Shown: positions 33,016 through 43,124, counted from the stretch's first letter. The stretch: DNA of 64,000 bases from Wenxinia marina DSM 24838 (GCF_000379485.1 NZ_KB902279.1:1-64000), one strand, 5' to 3'. Made by a program: numbers and translations. Notes: a model not told the origin generated them from the sequence alone.

Positions 33016-34179
33016 TCAGGTCGCCGGCAGCCGCCGCTCCACGATCTCCGCCCACCAGGAGCAGCCCGCCGGGATCGCCTCGTCGTTGAAGTCGTATTCG
33101 GGGTGGTGGACCATCGCCGTGTCGCCGTTGCCGACGAGGATGTAGGCCCCCGGCCGCTCCTCCAGCATGTAGGCGAAATCCTCGCCGCCCATGACCAGCG
33201 GCGCCTCGGCGCAGTCGCCCGCGACCGCGCGCGCGACCTCGGCCGCGAACTCGGTCTGCGCCTCGTGGTTCACCATCGAGGGGTAACCGCGGATCCAGTT
33301 CACCTCCGCCCGGCCGCCGAAGGTGGCTGCCGTCCCTTCCGCGATCGCCTTCAGCCGCTCTTCCGCCAGCGCGCGCATCTCCTTCGACATCGTGCGCACC
33401 GTGCCCTTCAGCGTCACCCGCGCCGGGATCACGTTGAACGCCTTGGACGAGGTCTCGAACGAGGTCACCGAGACGACGACCTGGTCCACCGGATCGGCGT
33501 TGCGGGACGCGATGGTCTGCAGGGCGAGGACGACGTGGGAGGCCAGGACCGTCGAATCCACCGTCTCTTGGGGCTTGGCGGCGTGGCCGCCCTTGCCGTG
33601 GAGCACGATCTCGAACTGGTCGGTGGCGGCGAAGAAGGCGCCGGGGCGGATCGCGAAGCTGCCGACCGGGCGGCCGGGCCAGTTGTGCATGCCGTAGACC
33701 TCGTCGATCTTCCAGCGCTCCATCAGCCCGTCGGCGCACATCTCTCGCCCGCCGCCGCCACCCTCCTCGGCCGGCTGGAAGATGACGACGACCGTGCCGT
33801 CGAAGTTGCGGGTTTCGGCGAGGTACTTCGCCGCCCCCAGCAGCATCGAGGTGTGGCCGTCATGGCCGCAGGCATGCATCGCGCCGTCGGTCTTGCTGGC
33901 ATGCGGCAGGCCGGTCTGCTCGTGGATCGGCAGCGCGTCCATGTCGGCGCGCAGGCCGATGACCTTGCCAGAGCCGTTCGCCCTGCCGCGGATCACGCCG
34001 ACCACGCCGGTCCGCCCGATCCCCTCCGTCACCTCGTCGCAGCCGAACTCCCGCAGCCGGTCGGCGACGACCTTGGACGTGCGGTGGGTCTCGAACAGGA
34101 TCTCGGGGTTCTCGTGCAGGTCCCGCCGCCAGGCGGTGATCTCGGGCAGCAGTTCGGCGAAGCGGTTCTTGACGGGCAT
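33016..34179 (-). CDS. M20-family amidohydrolase (hippurate hydrolase / N-acyl-amino-acid hydrolase-like)
   Basis: A 387-aa metallopeptidase of the M20D type. Metal and catalytic motifs are H-A-C-G-H-D-G-H-T (about 101-109), P-A-E-E-G (about 135) and the late G-G-E-D-F-A-Y. The lid domain follows with G-K-G-G-H-A-A. The closing H-H-P-E-Y-D-F-N-D-E-A-I-P is standard for the hippuricase/IAA-amino-acid hydrolase group, which cleaves N-acyl-amino acids. ATG at 34179 follows a GGAGG-like GGAGGC. It lies at the end of a minus-strand group with two amino-acid-related genes. Confidence 0.93.
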   Translation of the reverse strand: MPVKNRFAELLPEITAWRRDLHENPEILFETHRTSKVVADRLREFGCDEVTEGIGRTGVVGVIRGRANGSGKVIGLRADMDALPIHEQTGLPHASKTDGAMHACGHDGHTSMLLGAAKYLAETRNFDGTVVVIFQPAEEGGGGGREMCADGLMERWKIDEVYGMHNWPGRPVGSFAIRPGAFFAATDQFEIVLHGKGGHAAKPQETVDSTVLASHVVLALQTIASRNADPVDQVVVSVTSFETSSKAFNVIPARVTLKGTVRTMSKEMRALAEERLKAIAEGTAATFGGRAEVNWIRGYPSMVNHEAQTEFAAEVARAVAGDCAEAPLVMGGEDFAYMLEERPGAYILVGNGDTAMVHHPEYDFNDEAIPAGCSWWAEIVERRLPAT

Positions 34180-34285
34180 GGGCAGCCTCCGGTTGCGAGG
34201 GACGGCGCGAGGATGGACCCCGCGCGGGACGGCGGCAAGGTCGGGCGATCCGGCGGCGCGCCTTGCGGCGCATTCCCTTGTCTTC

Positions 34286-34345
34286 GGGGGGCGTCCCGCC
34301 CCCGTCCGGCTGACGCCGGACTCCCCCCGGGGATATTTGTGGCTC
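34286..34345 (-). repeat. 3'-flanking structured element, copy 2 (after the FAD oxidoreductase)
   Basis: Starting about 18 nt past the stop at 34360, the minus strand reads CACAAATATCCCCGGGGGGA. It then forms GTCCGGC/GCCGGAC (plus 34304-34321) and GGGGGCG/CGCCCCC (plus 34286-34302). It matches copy 1 at 17159-17242 in order, spacing and leader words but not in the sequence of the first stem, which suggests selection on structure. Confidence 0.6.
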
Positions 34346-34359
34346 GATGAGAGGGAGAG

Positions 34360-35727
34360 TCAGAGCGCGGGGCCGAGCTCGACCTTCGAGCCGTCGGTGA
34401 AGCGGGAGAGGCGGAACCGGGTCAGGTCGTGGCCGGGCGGGCGTCCGCGGACGAGGTCGGCGACGACGCGGCCCATGCCGGGGCCGATGCCGAAGCCGTG
34501 GCCGGACATGCCTGTGGCGATGGTGAGGCCGGGCACCTCCGCCACCCGGTCCACCACCGGGACCACGTCGGGCATCGTGTCGATCATCCCGGCCCAGGCG
34601 TTCGCGAGGCGCACCTCGCCCGCCGCGGGGAAGAGGGCCGCGAAGTCCTGCGCCAGCGTGCGCGTCTTCTTCGCGTTCGGTGCGGGGTCGAGGACGCGCA
34701 TCCGCTCGAACGGGCTGACGCCGTCCAGCGCCCAGCGCCGGGGCGTGCCCCAGGCGTCGGGGTAGCCGCCGGGCGCGGCGGGCAGGAAGCGGGTGCCGAA
34801 GGGGTCGGCGCGCAGCTGCGTGAAGAACGCCGGCAGCGAGCGGAAGGCGTCGCGGCCGATGTAGAGCTCGTGGAAGCCGCCGGCCGCCAGCGTGTAGCCG
34901 CCGTCGGCGCGGCGGCGGAAGGCGATGCGGTCGTCGGCGCCGTTCGGCGTGCCAAGGTCCGGCAGGGGGCCGGTCGCGGCGACGGTGGCGCGGACCGACA
35001 GCTGCGGGATCGCCACGCCCTCGGCGCCGAGGAACAGGCGCGACCAGGCACCCGCGGCGACGACCACCTCGGGCGTGCGGATCGTCCCGGCCTCGGTCAC
35101 CACAGCCGAGACGTGGCCCGCCGTCCGCTCCAGCCCGCGGGCGGCGCAGTTCTCCACCACCGTCAGCCCGTCCTCGGACGCGGCGCGGGCGAGCGCCGGC
35201 ACCGCCGCCCACGGCTCGGCGCGCAGGTCGGACGGCGTGAAGAGGCCGCCCGCCCAGCGCTTCGTGGCGCCGGGCAGCTGCGCCGAGACCTCGGCTCCGG
35301 ACAGCAGGCGCGTGTCGAGCTGGCGGGCGCGGGCATGCTCCATCCAGGCCTCGTACTTCGCCATGCCGGCGGCGTCGGAGGCCATGTAGAGGATGCCGGG
35401 GTTGGCGAGGCCCACCGCCGCGCGCAGCTTTTCGGGCAGGCCGCGCCACAGACGATTCGCCTCCACCATGATCGGCAACTCGTCCGGGTCGCGGCCCTGC
35501 TGGCGGACCCAGCCCCAGTTGCGGCCCGACTGCTCGCCCGCGAGGCGGCCCTTCTCCAGCACCACGGCGCGGAGGCCCGCCTGGGCGAGGTACCAGCCGG
35601 TCATCACGCCGATGATGCCGCCGCCGATGACGACGACGTCCGCCTCGGCCGGCGGCGGGCCGGGGAACGCGACGGGGGACGACGCGGTGATCGGGATGCC
35701 GCTGAGGCGGCCCGTGGGGGCGGTCAT
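34360..35727 (-). CDS. FAD-dependent oxidoreductase (DadA/DAO family)
   Basis: A 455-aa flavoprotein with the dinucleotide-binding fold D-V-V-V-I-G-G-G-I-I-G-V-M-T-G-W-Y-L-A near residue 30, an E-K-G-R-L-A-G-E-Q-S-G-R-N-W-G-W-V-R segment and a C-terminal G-M-S-G-H-G-F-G-I-G-P-G-M-G. This is the D-amino-acid/glycine/sarcosine oxidase superfamily. The exact amine substrate is not evident. The ATG at 35727 overlaps the argE-like stop (ATGA), so the gene is translated with it, consistent with amino-acid catabolism. A longer open frame upstream is not coding. Confidence 0.93.
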   Translation of the reverse strand: MTAPTGRLSGIPITASSPVAFPGPPPAEADVVVIGGGIIGVMTGWYLAQAGLRAVVLEKGRLAGEQSGRNWGWVRQQGRDPDELPIMVEANRLWRGLPEKLRAAVGLANPGILYMASDAAGMAKYEAWMEHARARQLDTRLLSGAEVSAQLPGATKRWAGGLFTPSDLRAEPWAAVPALARAASEDGLTVVENCAARGLERTAGHVSAVVTEAGTIRTPEVVVAAGAWSRLFLGAEGVAIPQLSVRATVAATGPLPDLGTPNGADDRIAFRRRADGGYTLAAGGFHELYIGRDAFRSLPAFFTQLRADPFGTRFLPAAPGGYPDAWGTPRRWALDGVSPFERMRVLDPAPNAKKTRTLAQDFAALFPAAGEVRLANAWAGMIDTMPDVVPVVDRVAEVPGLTIATGMSGHGFGIGPGMGRVVADLVRGRPPGHDLTRFRLSRFTDGSKVELGPAL

Positions 35728-36890
35728 GCGCTCATCCGATCCAGCAGGCGCTCCATGAAGCGCTGGCCGGCCTCCATCTCCGATACCTCGATCCACTCGT
35801 CGGCCTGGTGCGCCTGGGCGATGTCGCCGGGGCCGCAGACGACGGCCGAATAGCCGCGCGACTGGAAGTGCCCGGCCTCGGTGCCGTAGCTGACGACGTG
35901 GGTGCCGTTGTCGCCGGTGAGCGCCCGGGCGAGGCGCTCGGCCGCGCCGTCCGCCTCGGGCGCCAGCGGCGGGGCGGTGAAGAGGCGGTTCAGGGTGAAG
36001 CCGGCGCCGGGATGCACCTGCGCCATCTGCGCCGACAGCCGTTCCGCCTCGGCCCGGAAGGCGGTCTCGTGATCCTGGACGCTCTCGCCGGGGACGACGC
36101 GCATCTCGAACAGGAAGCGGCAGTCGCCGGCGGTGATGTTGTGGGCGGTGCCGCCGGCGATCTTCCCCGTATGCAGCGTGGTGAAGGGCGGGTGGAAGAT
36201 CGCGGCAAGTTCGCCGGGCGGCGCGGCCTGCAGCGCCTCGTTCCGTTGGTTCAGCCACTCGATGAGGCGGGCCGACCACATGATCGCCGACACGCCCTCG
36301 GGCAGGAGCGAGGAATGGACCTCGTGCCCCTTCGCGTGCACCTCGAACGCGGTGCCGCCCTTGTGGCCGGTGACGACGGCCATCCGCGTCGGCTCTCCCA
36401 CGATCACCGTCTCGGCCCTCGGCAGGCCGGAGGCGAGGAGCGCGTCGATGAGGGGCGGCGCGCCGATCAGGCCGACCTCCTCGTCGTAGGACAAAGCCAG
36501 CTGCAGGGGCGCGGACAGCGCGCGGTCCCGCGCCTCCACCAGCGCCCAGATCGCGAGTGCGTCGAACCCCTTCATGTCGCAGGCGCCGCGGCCGTAGAGA
36601 CGGCCGTCCCGCTCGGTCAGGGTCCAGGGGTCGGTCGTCCAGTCCTGCCCGTCCACCGGCACCACGTCGGTATGGCCCGACAGGACCACGCCGCCCGGCG
36701 CGTTCGGCCCGACCGAGGCGAAGAGCGCGGCCTTGGTGCCGGTCTCGTCCGGCACGCGGGTCGCCTCGATCCCGTGGGAGCGCAGGTACCCCTCCAGCCA
36801 GTCGACGAGCGGCAGGTTGCCGTCGCGGCTGACCGAGGGAAAGGAGACGAGCCGCGCCAAGAGCTCGCGCGGGGAGAGGCGGGTGGTCAT
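35724..36890 (-). CDS. argE: Acetylornithine deacetylase-like M20 peptidase
   Basis: A 388-aa zinc hydrolase with V-V-L-S-G-H-T-D-V-V-P-V-D-G-Q-D-W (about 70-86, zinc ligands), L-Y-G-R-G-A-C-D-M-K-G-F, S-Y-D-E-E-V-G (catalytic Glu pair) and S-Y-G-T-E-A-G-H-F. These are those of ArgE, which deacetylates N-acetylornithine in arginine synthesis. Other argE-like copies serve amino-acid salvage. Because this one leads an operon with a DadA-like oxidase and is divergent from an oligopeptide transporter, a catabolic role is plausible. ATG at 36890. Confidence 0.9.
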   Translation of the reverse strand: MTTRLSPRELLARLVSFPSVSRDGNLPLVDWLEGYLRSHGIEATRVPDETGTKAALFASVGPNAPGGVVLSGHTDVVPVDGQDWTTDPWTLTERDGRLYGRGACDMKGFDALAIWALVEARDRALSAPLQLALSYDEEVGLIGAPPLIDALLASGLPRAETVIVGEPTRMAVVTGHKGGTAFEVHAKGHEVHSSLLPEGVSAIMWSARLIEWLNQRNEALQAAPPGELAAIFHPPFTTLHTGKIAGGTAHNITAGDCRFLFEMRVVPGESVQDHETAFRAEAERLSAQMAQVHPGAGFTLNRLFTAPPLAPEADGAAERLARALTGDNGTHVVSYGTEAGHFQSRGYSAVVCGPGDIAQAHQADEWIEVSEMEAGQRFMERLLDRMSA

Positions 36891-37040
36891 CGGCGGGCTC
36901 GGCGCTGCTGCATCGGGGCGAACCTGACGATCCCGGGCGCGGCGTCAAGTCCGCCTCCCGCCCGCCGGCTGCGGAGAAATCGGTCGCCTGCGCCCGAACG
37001 GAGGGCACCCGCCCTCCCCCTCCGGCCCGGTCCCCGATGG

Positions 37041-37058
37041 CGCAAGGATAATCTTGCG
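37041..37058. promoter_or_regulatory. Inverted repeat before the oligopeptide transporter operon
   Basis: CGCAAG (37041-37046) and CTTGCG (37053-37058) form a perfect 6-bp inverted repeat around GATAAT, which itself could act as a -10 box. It sits about 95 bases upstream of the first transporter ATG in the divergent region shared with the argE-like gene. An operator or promoter role is inferred. Confidence 0.4.
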
Positions 37059-37150
37059 GGACCGTCTTTCCGTGGTACCGTCGCTGAAATCCGCGCCGGA
37101 TGCCTGCATCCGCGCCAACAACAGACACGGGAACCACGGGGAGGTTCTTG

Positions 37151-38473
37151 ATGCCCGATGGGGGCGCGCCCGTCCTCGACGTGACGGGGCTGAAGACGGT
37201 GTTCCGCACCCGCGGGGGCGAGGTCCACGCCGTCAACACCGTCGATTTCCACCTGAACGCCGGCGAGCTGCTGGGCGTCGTCGGCGAAAGCGGCTCGGGC
37301 AAGTCGGTGACGATGATGTCGCTGATCGGCCTGCTGCCCACGCCGCCGGCCGAAGTCCGCGCCGGCCGGGTGATGTTCGACGGCCGCGACCTCCTCAAGA
37401 CCGACGACGAGACGCTGCGCGACATCCGGGGCGGCCAGATCGGCTTCGTCTTCCAGGACCCGATGACGTCGCTGAACCCGGTCTTCACCGTCGGCTTCCA
37501 GATCATGGAGCCGCTGCGCCGGCACATGGGGATGGGCAAGCGCGCCGCCCGGGTCCGGGCGGCCGAGCTGCTGGACCTCGTCGGCATCCCCGACGCGACG
37601 CGGCGGCTGGGGGACTTCCCGCACCAGTTCTCGGGGGGCATGCGCCAGCGGGTGATGATCGCGATCGCGCTGGCCTGCGATCCGAAGGTGCTGATCGCGG
37701 ACGAGCCGACGACCGCGCTCGACGTCACGATCCAGGCGCAGATCCTGGAGCTGATGAAGGAGCTACGGACCAAGCTGGGGATGGGCGTCATCTGGATCAC
37801 CCACGACCTCGGCGTGATCGCCGGGATCGCGGACCGGGTAATGGTCATGTACGGCGGGCAGGTGGTCGAGCAGGCGCCGGTGCGGGAGCTGTTCGCAAAT
37901 CCGCGCCACCCCTATACCCGCGCCCTCCTCACCACCGTGCCCAGCGTCCGGGGCGAGCGGGTGAAGCGGCTGACGGTGATCGAGGGGCAGCCGCCGATCC
38001 TGTCGCAGCAGCCCGGCTGGTGCCCGTTCCGCGACCGCTGCCCGCACCGGATGGAGGTATGCGACCGGCTGAACCCGCAGCGCTACCCGGTGGCGGCGGG
38101 GCACGACGCCGCCTGCTTCCTCGTCGATCCCGGCCTGAGCGAGGATTACCGCCCCCGGCCCCGCCCGGCGCCACAGCCCGCGCCCCAGCCTCAGCCCTTG
38201 CAGGCCCAGCCGCAGCCGCGCCCGATCCGGCAACAGCCCGATCCACAGCCCCAGCCGCAGCCGCGGCCGGTGCAGCAACAGCCCGATCCGCAGCCGCAGC
38301 CGCAGCCGCAGCCCGGTCAGAAACCGCAACCGCAGCCCGTTCAACAACAGCCCCGTCCGCAGTCGCAGCCGCATCCGGTGCAGCAACAACCGCAGCCGCA
38401 ACCGAAGCCGCAGCCGCAGGTGCGGCCGACCTCGGTGTCCCACAGCTTCACGATCGGCGGCGACGATGGCTGA
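37151..38473 (+). CDS. Dipeptide/oligopeptide ABC transporter ATP-binding protein (OppD/DppD-like) with Pro/Gln-rich tail
   Basis: A 440-aa ATPase. Walker A is G-E-S-G-S-G-K-S (45-52), the Q-loop F-Q-D-P is at 101-104, signature F-S-G-G-M-R-Q-R is at 160-167, and Walker B L-I-A-D-E-P is at 181-186. The OPP-type C-terminal module with C291, C297, C304 and C322 follows ([12 protein letters not shown]), a likely Fe-S or metal motif of the family. From residue 334 to 424 there is an unusual low-complexity tail rich in P-Q-P-Q repeats. ATG 37151 is preceded by GGGGAGG. It starts a six- or seven-gene operon and overlaps the next gene by 8 bases. Confidence 0.94.
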   Translation: MPDGGAPVLDVTGLKTVFRTRGGEVHAVNTVDFHLNAGELLGVVGESGSGKSVTMMSLIGLLPTPPAEVRAGRVMFDGRDLLKTDDETLRDIRGGQIGFVFQDPMTSLNPVFTVGFQIMEPLRRHMGMGKRAARVRAAELLDLVGIPDATRRLGDFPHQFSGGMRQRVMIAIALACDPKVLIADEPTTALDVTIQAQILELMKELRTKLGMGVIWITHDLGVIAGIADRVMVMYGGQVVEQAPVRELFANPRHPYTRALLTTVPSVRGERVKRLTVIEGQPPILSQQPGWCPFRDRCPHRMEVCDRLNPQRYPVAAGHDAACFLVDPGLSEDYRPRPRPAPQPAPQPQPLQAQPQPRPIRQQPDPQPQPQPRPVQQQPDPQPQPQPQPGQKPQPQPVQQQPRPQSQPHPVQQQPQPQPKPQPQVRPTSVSHSFTIGGDDG

Positions 38474-39611
38474 CGGCGGCGCTCCCCCGAAGGCGCCGCT
38501 GGTCGAGGTGCGCGGCCTGAAGATGCACTTCCCCATCCGCTCGGGCCTGCTGCGCCGGCAGACGGGGGCGGTGAAGGCGGTGGACGGCGTCGACTTCGAC
38601 GTGATCGAGGGCGAGACGCTGGGCCTCGTCGGCGAGTCGGGGTGCGGCAAGTCCACCTGCGGCCGCGCGGTCCTGCGCCTCTACGACATCACCGACGGCT
38701 CGATCCGGGTAGACGGGCAGGAGATCGGCCGCGCCGGCCAGGGCCGGCTCCGCCGGATGCGCCCCACGATGCAGATGGTGTTCCAGGATCCCCAGGCGTC
38801 GCTGAACCCGCGCATGACGGTCGCCGACATCATCCGCGAACCGCTGGACGAGCACACGAAGATGTCGCGCCGCGAGAAGCGCGAAAAGGTGCTGGAGCTG
38901 ATGGACGCCGTCGGCCTCAATCGTCGCTTCGCCGGGCGCTACCCGCACGCCTTCAGCGGCGGGCAGCGGCAGCGCATCGGCATCGCCCGGGCGCTGGCGC
39001 TGAACCCCAAGTTCATCGTCTGCGACGAGCCGATCGCCGCCCTCGACGTGTCGATCCAGGCGCAGGTGGTGAACCTGCTGGAGGACCTGCAGGAGAAGTT
39101 CGGCCTCACCTACCTCTTCATCTCCCACGACCTCAGCATGGTGCGCCACATCGCGACCCGGGTCGCGGTCATGTATCTCGGCCGGATCGTGGAGCTCGCC
39201 CCGCGCGAGGCGCTGTATGCCGAGCCGCTGCATCCCTACACCCAGGCCCTCCTCTCCGCCGTGCCCGAGCCGGACCCGCTGGCCGAGGCGGGGGTGAAGC
39301 GGATCATCCTCAAGGGCGACGTGCCCTCGCCCGCCAACCCGCCCAAGGGCTGCAACTTCTGCACACGCTGCCCGCGCGTTATGGAGATCTGCCGCGAGGT
39401 GGACCCCGCCAGCCAGGAGGTCGCGCCGGGCCGCTTCGTCGCCTGCCACCTCTACGACGGCTCGCCGGTGCCCAAGGTGGTCGCCGGCCCGGGCCCCGCG
39501 CCGCGGTCCGAACCGCAGCCCGAGACAACAACCACGACCGCCGGAGAAACGGCGGCGCCCAACAACGAACAGAGGCTCATCGAGCCCCAACAAGGAGAGC
39601 GAGACCGATGA
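38466..39611 (+). CDS. Dipeptide/oligopeptide ABC transporter ATP-binding protein (OppF/DppF-like)
   Basis: A 381-aa second ATPase of the transporter. Walker A is G-E-S-G-C-G-K-S-T and the signature is [16 protein letters not shown]. Walker B is [12 protein letters not shown], and the oligo_HPY C-terminal domain has R-C-P-R-V-M-E-I-C. The tail (about 340-381) is Pro/Thr/Gln-rich and probably disordered. The ATG overlaps the OppD end by 8 bases and the stop overlaps the substrate-binding protein start (ATGA). Confidence 0.95.
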   Translation: MADGGAPPKAPLVEVRGLKMHFPIRSGLLRRQTGAVKAVDGVDFDVIEGETLGLVGESGCGKSTCGRAVLRLYDITDGSIRVDGQEIGRAGQGRLRRMRPTMQMVFQDPQASLNPRMTVADIIREPLDEHTKMSRREKREKVLELMDAVGLNRRFAGRYPHAFSGGQRQRIGIARALALNPKFIVCDEPIAALDVSIQAQVVNLLEDLQEKFGLTYLFISHDLSMVRHIATRVAVMYLGRIVELAPREALYAEPLHPYTQALLSAVPEPDPLAEAGVKRIILKGDVPSPANPPKGCNFCTRCPRVMEICREVDPASQEVAPGRFVACHLYDGSPVPKVVAGPGPAPRSEPQPETTTTTAGETAAPNNEQRLIEPQQGERDR

Positions 39612-41329
39612 AACTGAGGACAGCGCTGATGGGCGCGGCGGCGATGATGCTGCCGCTCGCGGCCCAGGCCCAGGACGAGGGCGGCGAGCGCGGCCGCGAC
39701 GGCCACGTCAACATCATCTACTGGCAGGCCGTGTCGATCATGAACCCGTACCTGTCGGGCGGCACCAAGGACGTCGAGGCGGCCAGCCTCGTGCTCGAGC
39801 CGCTGGCGCGGTTCGACCCCACGGGCGAGCTGGTCCCCTACCTCGTGGACGAGATCCCGACGGTCGAGAACGGCGGCGTGGCCGAGGATCTGACCTCGAT
39901 CACCTGGACGCTGAAGGAAGGCCTCGTCTGGTCGGACGGCACGCCGGTGACGTCCGAGGACGTGGTCTTCACCTGGCAGTACTGCACCGCCGAAGGCGGC
40001 GGCTGCGCGCAGGGCGCCAAGTTCGACGCCGTCTCGTCGGTGGAGGCGATTGACGAGCGCACGGTCCGCGTGAACTTCTCCGCGCCGACGCCCTACCCCT
40101 ACACCGCCTTCACCGGGGCGGAATCGCCGATCATCCAGGCGGCGCAGTTCGCCGACTGCCTCGGCCCGCGGGCGCCGGAATGCACCGACGCCAACTTCAT
40201 GCCGGTCGGCACCGGCCCGTTCACCGTCACCGACTTCCGCGTCAACGACGTGGTGGAGCTGGCGGCGAACGAGAACTACCGCGACGCGTCCAAGCCGGCC
40301 TTCGCGACCGTCACCTTCAAGGGCGGCGGCGACGCCACGGCGGCGGGCCGCGCGGTGATGGAGACGGGCGAGTTCGACTACGCCTGGAACCTGCAGCTGG
40401 CCCCCGACGTGATCGAGTCGATGGCGCAGGGCGGCATGGGCGTGCCGATCTCGGCCTTCGGCACGCTGGTCGAGCGGATCGAGGTGAACCTCACCGATCC
40501 CTCGCCCGACCTCGAGGAGGGCGTGCGCTCCACCGTCGAGGCGCCGCACCCGTTCCTGACCGACCCGGCGGTGCGCGAGGCGCTGTCGATCGCCATCGAC
40601 CGCGACCTGCTGGTCGAGGTCGGCTACGGCCAGGCCGGCCGCGCCACCTGCAACCTCGTCCCGGCGCCCGAGCTCTACGCCGACGCCGAGAACACCGGCT
40701 GCCTGACGCAGGACCTCGACCGGGCGAACCAGCTGCTCGACGAGGCCGGCTACATGGACACCGACGGCGACGGCGTCCGCGAGACCCCGGACGGAGAGCC
40801 GCTGTCGATCCTCTACCAGACCTCGACCAATGCCGTCCGCCAGGACTTCCAGGCGCTGATCAAGGAATGGTGGGAGCAGATCGGCTTCGAGGTGGAGCTG
40901 CGCAACATCGACAGCGGCGTCTTCTTCGGCGGCGACCCGGGCAGCACCGACACGTTCCAGCGCTTCTACGCGGACGTGGAGATGTACGCGAACAACTTCC
41001 CCGGCACCGACCCGCAGGCCTATCTCGGCGCCTATCTCTGCGACAACATCCCCTCGCCCGACACCCAGTGGCAGGGCGAGAACATCAACCGCTACTGCGA
41101 CGAGTCCTATGACGAGCTGTGGCGAACCCTGTCGCAGACCGGCGAGCTGGACGAGCGCGGCCGCATCGCCAAGCAGCTGAACGCGATGCTCACCTCGCAG
41201 AGCAACGTGATCATCCCGCTCGTCGACCGCGGCCGCGTCTCGGCCCACTCCAACACGCTCGGCGGTGTGCAGCTGAACACCTGGGACAGCGAGCTGTGGA
41301 ACGCGGCCGACTGGTACCGCACCGAGTGA
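39608..41329 (+). CDS. Peptide ABC transporter substrate-binding protein (SBP_bac_5)
   Basis: A 573-aa periplasmic binding protein. The signal peptide [22 protein letters not shown] ends with an A-Q-A cleavage site. The family signature is visible in [18 protein letters not shown] and [24 protein letters not shown]. Length is on the long side for the dipeptide/oligopeptide class. AAGGAGAG upstream overlaps the preceding coding end. A strong hairpin follows the stop. Confidence 0.95.
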   Translation: MKLRTALMGAAAMMLPLAAQAQDEGGERGRDGHVNIIYWQAVSIMNPYLSGGTKDVEAASLVLEPLARFDPTGELVPYLVDEIPTVENGGVAEDLTSITWTLKEGLVWSDGTPVTSEDVVFTWQYCTAEGGGCAQGAKFDAVSSVEAIDERTVRVNFSAPTPYPYTAFTGAESPIIQAAQFADCLGPRAPECTDANFMPVGTGPFTVTDFRVNDVVELAANENYRDASKPAFATVTFKGGGDATAAGRAVMETGEFDYAWNLQLAPDVIESMAQGGMGVPISAFGTLVERIEVNLTDPSPDLEEGVRSTVEAPHPFLTDPAVREALSIAIDRDLLVEVGYGQAGRATCNLVPAPELYADAENTGCLTQDLDRANQLLDEAGYMDTDGDGVRETPDGEPLSILYQTSTNAVRQDFQALIKEWWEQIGFEVELRNIDSGVFFGGDPGSTDTFQRFYADVEMYANNFPGTDPQAYLGAYLCDNIPSPDTQWQGENINRYCDESYDELWRTLSQTGELDERGRIAKQLNAMLTSQSNVIIPLVDRGRVSAHSNTLGGVQLNTWDSELWNAADWYRTE

Positions 41330-41338
41330 CGTGACCAA

Positions 41339-41364
41339 GGGGGCGGCCCTGCAGGGGCGCCCCC
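41339..41364 (+). promoter_or_regulatory. Intercistronic hairpin after the substrate-binding protein gene
   Basis: GGGGGCG (41339-41345) pairs with CGCCCCC (41358-41364), and the loop itself contains CCCTGCAGGG. It lacks a T-run, so it is more likely to stabilise the upstream mRNA or attenuate transcription than to terminate. It starts 9 bases after the stop of the binding-protein gene. Confidence 0.5.
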
Positions 41365-41491
41365 ACCCAATCCGAGGGACGACCATGCTCCGACGGCCTG
41401 CGACCCACACCGATCTCCGCGCGGACATCGCGTCGGGAGCCTCCGGGTCTCCGCGCCCGGAGATCGCGTCGATCCCCGCCGGTGCGCCGGC

Positions 41492-42115
41492 ATGAGCTGG
41501 GACACCTACGCCCTCTACCTCGTGACGCTGGGGGTGTTCTTCGCCACGCCGCCCGGCACGAGCCAGATCCTCATCATGACCAATTCCCTGCGGCACGGCC
41601 TGCGGGCGAGCCTGCCGACCGCCGCTGGCGACCTGACGGCCAACAGCCTGCAGATCATGGCTGCCGGCTTCGGCCTGACCGCGCTGATCGGCCAGTCGGC
41701 CGAGGCGCTGACCGTCGTCAAGTGGCTGGGTGTGGCCTACCTCGTCTGGTACGGCCTGCGCGTCTGGCGCTCGCCCCCGCCCGACGGGCTGGAGGGCCGC
41801 GCCGACCCGTCCGCTCCGCGCCGCCTGTTCGCACAAGGCTTCCTCACCTCCGCCGCCAACCCCGAGGCCGTGTTCTTCTTCGCTGCCCTGTTCCCGCAGT
41901 TCATCGACCCCGCTCAGGCGCTCGCGCCGCAGATCGCCATCCTCGGCGCCACCTACATCGTCGTTGACGGCCTCATCCTCGTCCTGATGGGCGCGGCGTC
42001 CGAGCGTCTGCTGGGCCGCCTCCGCAGCCGCGGCCGCTTGCTGAACCGGCTCGCCGGGGGCGCGATGATCGGCGCCGCCGCGCTGCTCGGCGCCAAGGAC
42101 GTGAGGGCTCGCTAG
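41492..42115 (+). CDS. LysE/RhtB family amino-acid exporter
   Basis: A 207-aa membrane exporter with about six helices. It starts MSWDTYALYLVTLGVFFATP, has the LysE signature P-P-G-T-S-Q-I-L-I-M-T-N-S-L-R-H-G-L-R and G-F-L-T-S-A-A-N-P-E-A-V-F-F-F-A-A-L-F-P-Q-F-I. It exports amino acids, homoserine lactone or related molecules. Its place between the binding protein and the permease genes of the peptide transporter is unusual. Ribosome binding is weak. It would allow export of surplus amino acids from imported peptides. Confidence 0.93.
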   Translation: MSWDTYALYLVTLGVFFATPPGTSQILIMTNSLRHGLRASLPTAAGDLTANSLQIMAAGFGLTALIGQSAEALTVVKWLGVAYLVWYGLRVWRSPPPDGLEGRADPSAPRRLFAQGFLTSAANPEAVFFFAALFPQFIDPAQALAPQIAILGATYIVVDGLILVLMGAASERLLGRLRSRGRLLNRLAGGAMIGAAALLGAKDVRAR

Positions 42116-42116
42116 G

Positions 42117-43124
42117 ATGCTGACCTACACGATCCGCCGCCTCGTCCTCGCGATCCCGACGCTGCTCTTCATCGCGCTCGTCATCTTCCTGCTGCTGGAG
42201 CTGGCGCCGGGCGATCCGCTCGCCAACATGCCGCTGACGATCCCGCCCGAGGTGCGCCAGCAGATGCGCGAGGCTCTGGGCCTCGGCGAGCCGTGGTACG
42301 TGCGGTTCGTCCTGTGGCTCTACCAGTTCTTCGTGGTGGAGCCGTCCTACTGGCTGGACGCCACCTTCGGCACCGACCTCGCCGCCGGCCAGCAGCGGAT
42401 CATCAGCTTCCAGTCCCGCTCGCCGGTCTTCGACACCATCGCCGAGCGGCTGCCGCAGACCCTGTGGGTCGTCGGCATGTCCTACATCGTCGGCGTGCTG
42501 ATCGCCCTGCCCATCGGCATCATCAGCGCCTACCGGCAATATTCCTGGTTCGACCAGATCGGCACCTTCGTCTCGATGGTCGGCTTCTCGGTCCCGACCT
42601 TCTTCACCGGGGTGCTGCTGATCGTGATCTTCTCGGTCCAGCTCGGCTGGTTCCCGTCGATCTACGACACCACGCACCGGGTGAACGATCTGGACAGCTT
42701 CCTCTTCCAGCTGCGGCAGATGGCGATGCCGGTCTTCGTGCTCGCCCTCTACAACGCCGCGCAGATCAGCCGCTACATGCGCGCCTCGATGCTGGACAAC
42801 CTCGGCCAGGACTACGTCCGCACCGCCCGCGCCAAGGGCATGAACGAGAAGGTCGTCGTGCTTCAGCACGTGCTGCGCAACTCGATGATCCCGGTCGTCA
42901 CCGTCATCGCCCTCGGCGTGCCGCAGGTCTTCGGCGGCGCGATCATCACCGAGCAGGTGTTCAAGGTGAACGGCCTCGGTCAGCTGCTGATCCTGGCGAT
43001 CCAGGGCAGCGACATACCCATGGTGATGACGCTCACCTTCATCTTCGCGGTGCTGATCGTCCTGTTCAACCTGATCGCCGACGTCCTCTACGGCCTCCTC
43101 GATCCCCGGATCCGCTATGACTGA
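42117..43124 (+). CDS. Oligopeptide ABC transporter permease (OppB/DppB-like)
   Basis: A 335-aa inner-membrane permease. The N-terminus is M-L-T-Y-T-I-R-R-L-V-L-A-I-P-T-L-L-F-I, and six helices follow. The EAA coupling loop reads Y-V-R-T-A-R-A-K-G-M-N-E, the site for ATPase contact. The N-terminal TC_DppB-like domain is present. The gene begins one base after the LysE gene stop and overlaps OppC by 8 bases. Confidence 0.95.
   Translation: MLTYTIRRLVLAIPTLLFIALVIFLLLELAPGDPLANMPLTIPPEVRQQMREALGLGEPWYVRFVLWLYQFFVVEPSYWLDATFGTDLAAGQQRIISFQSRSPVFDTIAERLPQTLWVVGMSYIVGVLIALPIGIISAYRQYSWFDQIGTFVSMVGFSVPTFFTGVLLIVIFSVQLGWFPSIYDTTHRVNDLDSFLFQLRQMAMPVFVLALYNAAQISRYMRASMLDNLGQDYVRTARAKGMNEKVVVLQHVLRNSMIPVVTVIALGVPQVFGGAIITEQVFKVNGLGQLLILAIQGSDIPMVMTLTFIFAVLIVLFNLIADVLYGLLDPRIRYD

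Noticed and set aside
34360-37848. An apparent 1162-residue minus-strand protein
   Set aside because: Only the last 455 residues match the FAD oxidoreductase. The rest is antisense or out-of-phase to the argE-like gene and the OppD gene.
38150-38422. CRISPR-like array in the repetitive P-Q-coding DNA
   Set aside because: There are no spacers of regular size. The periodicity is a codon repeat within an intact frame.
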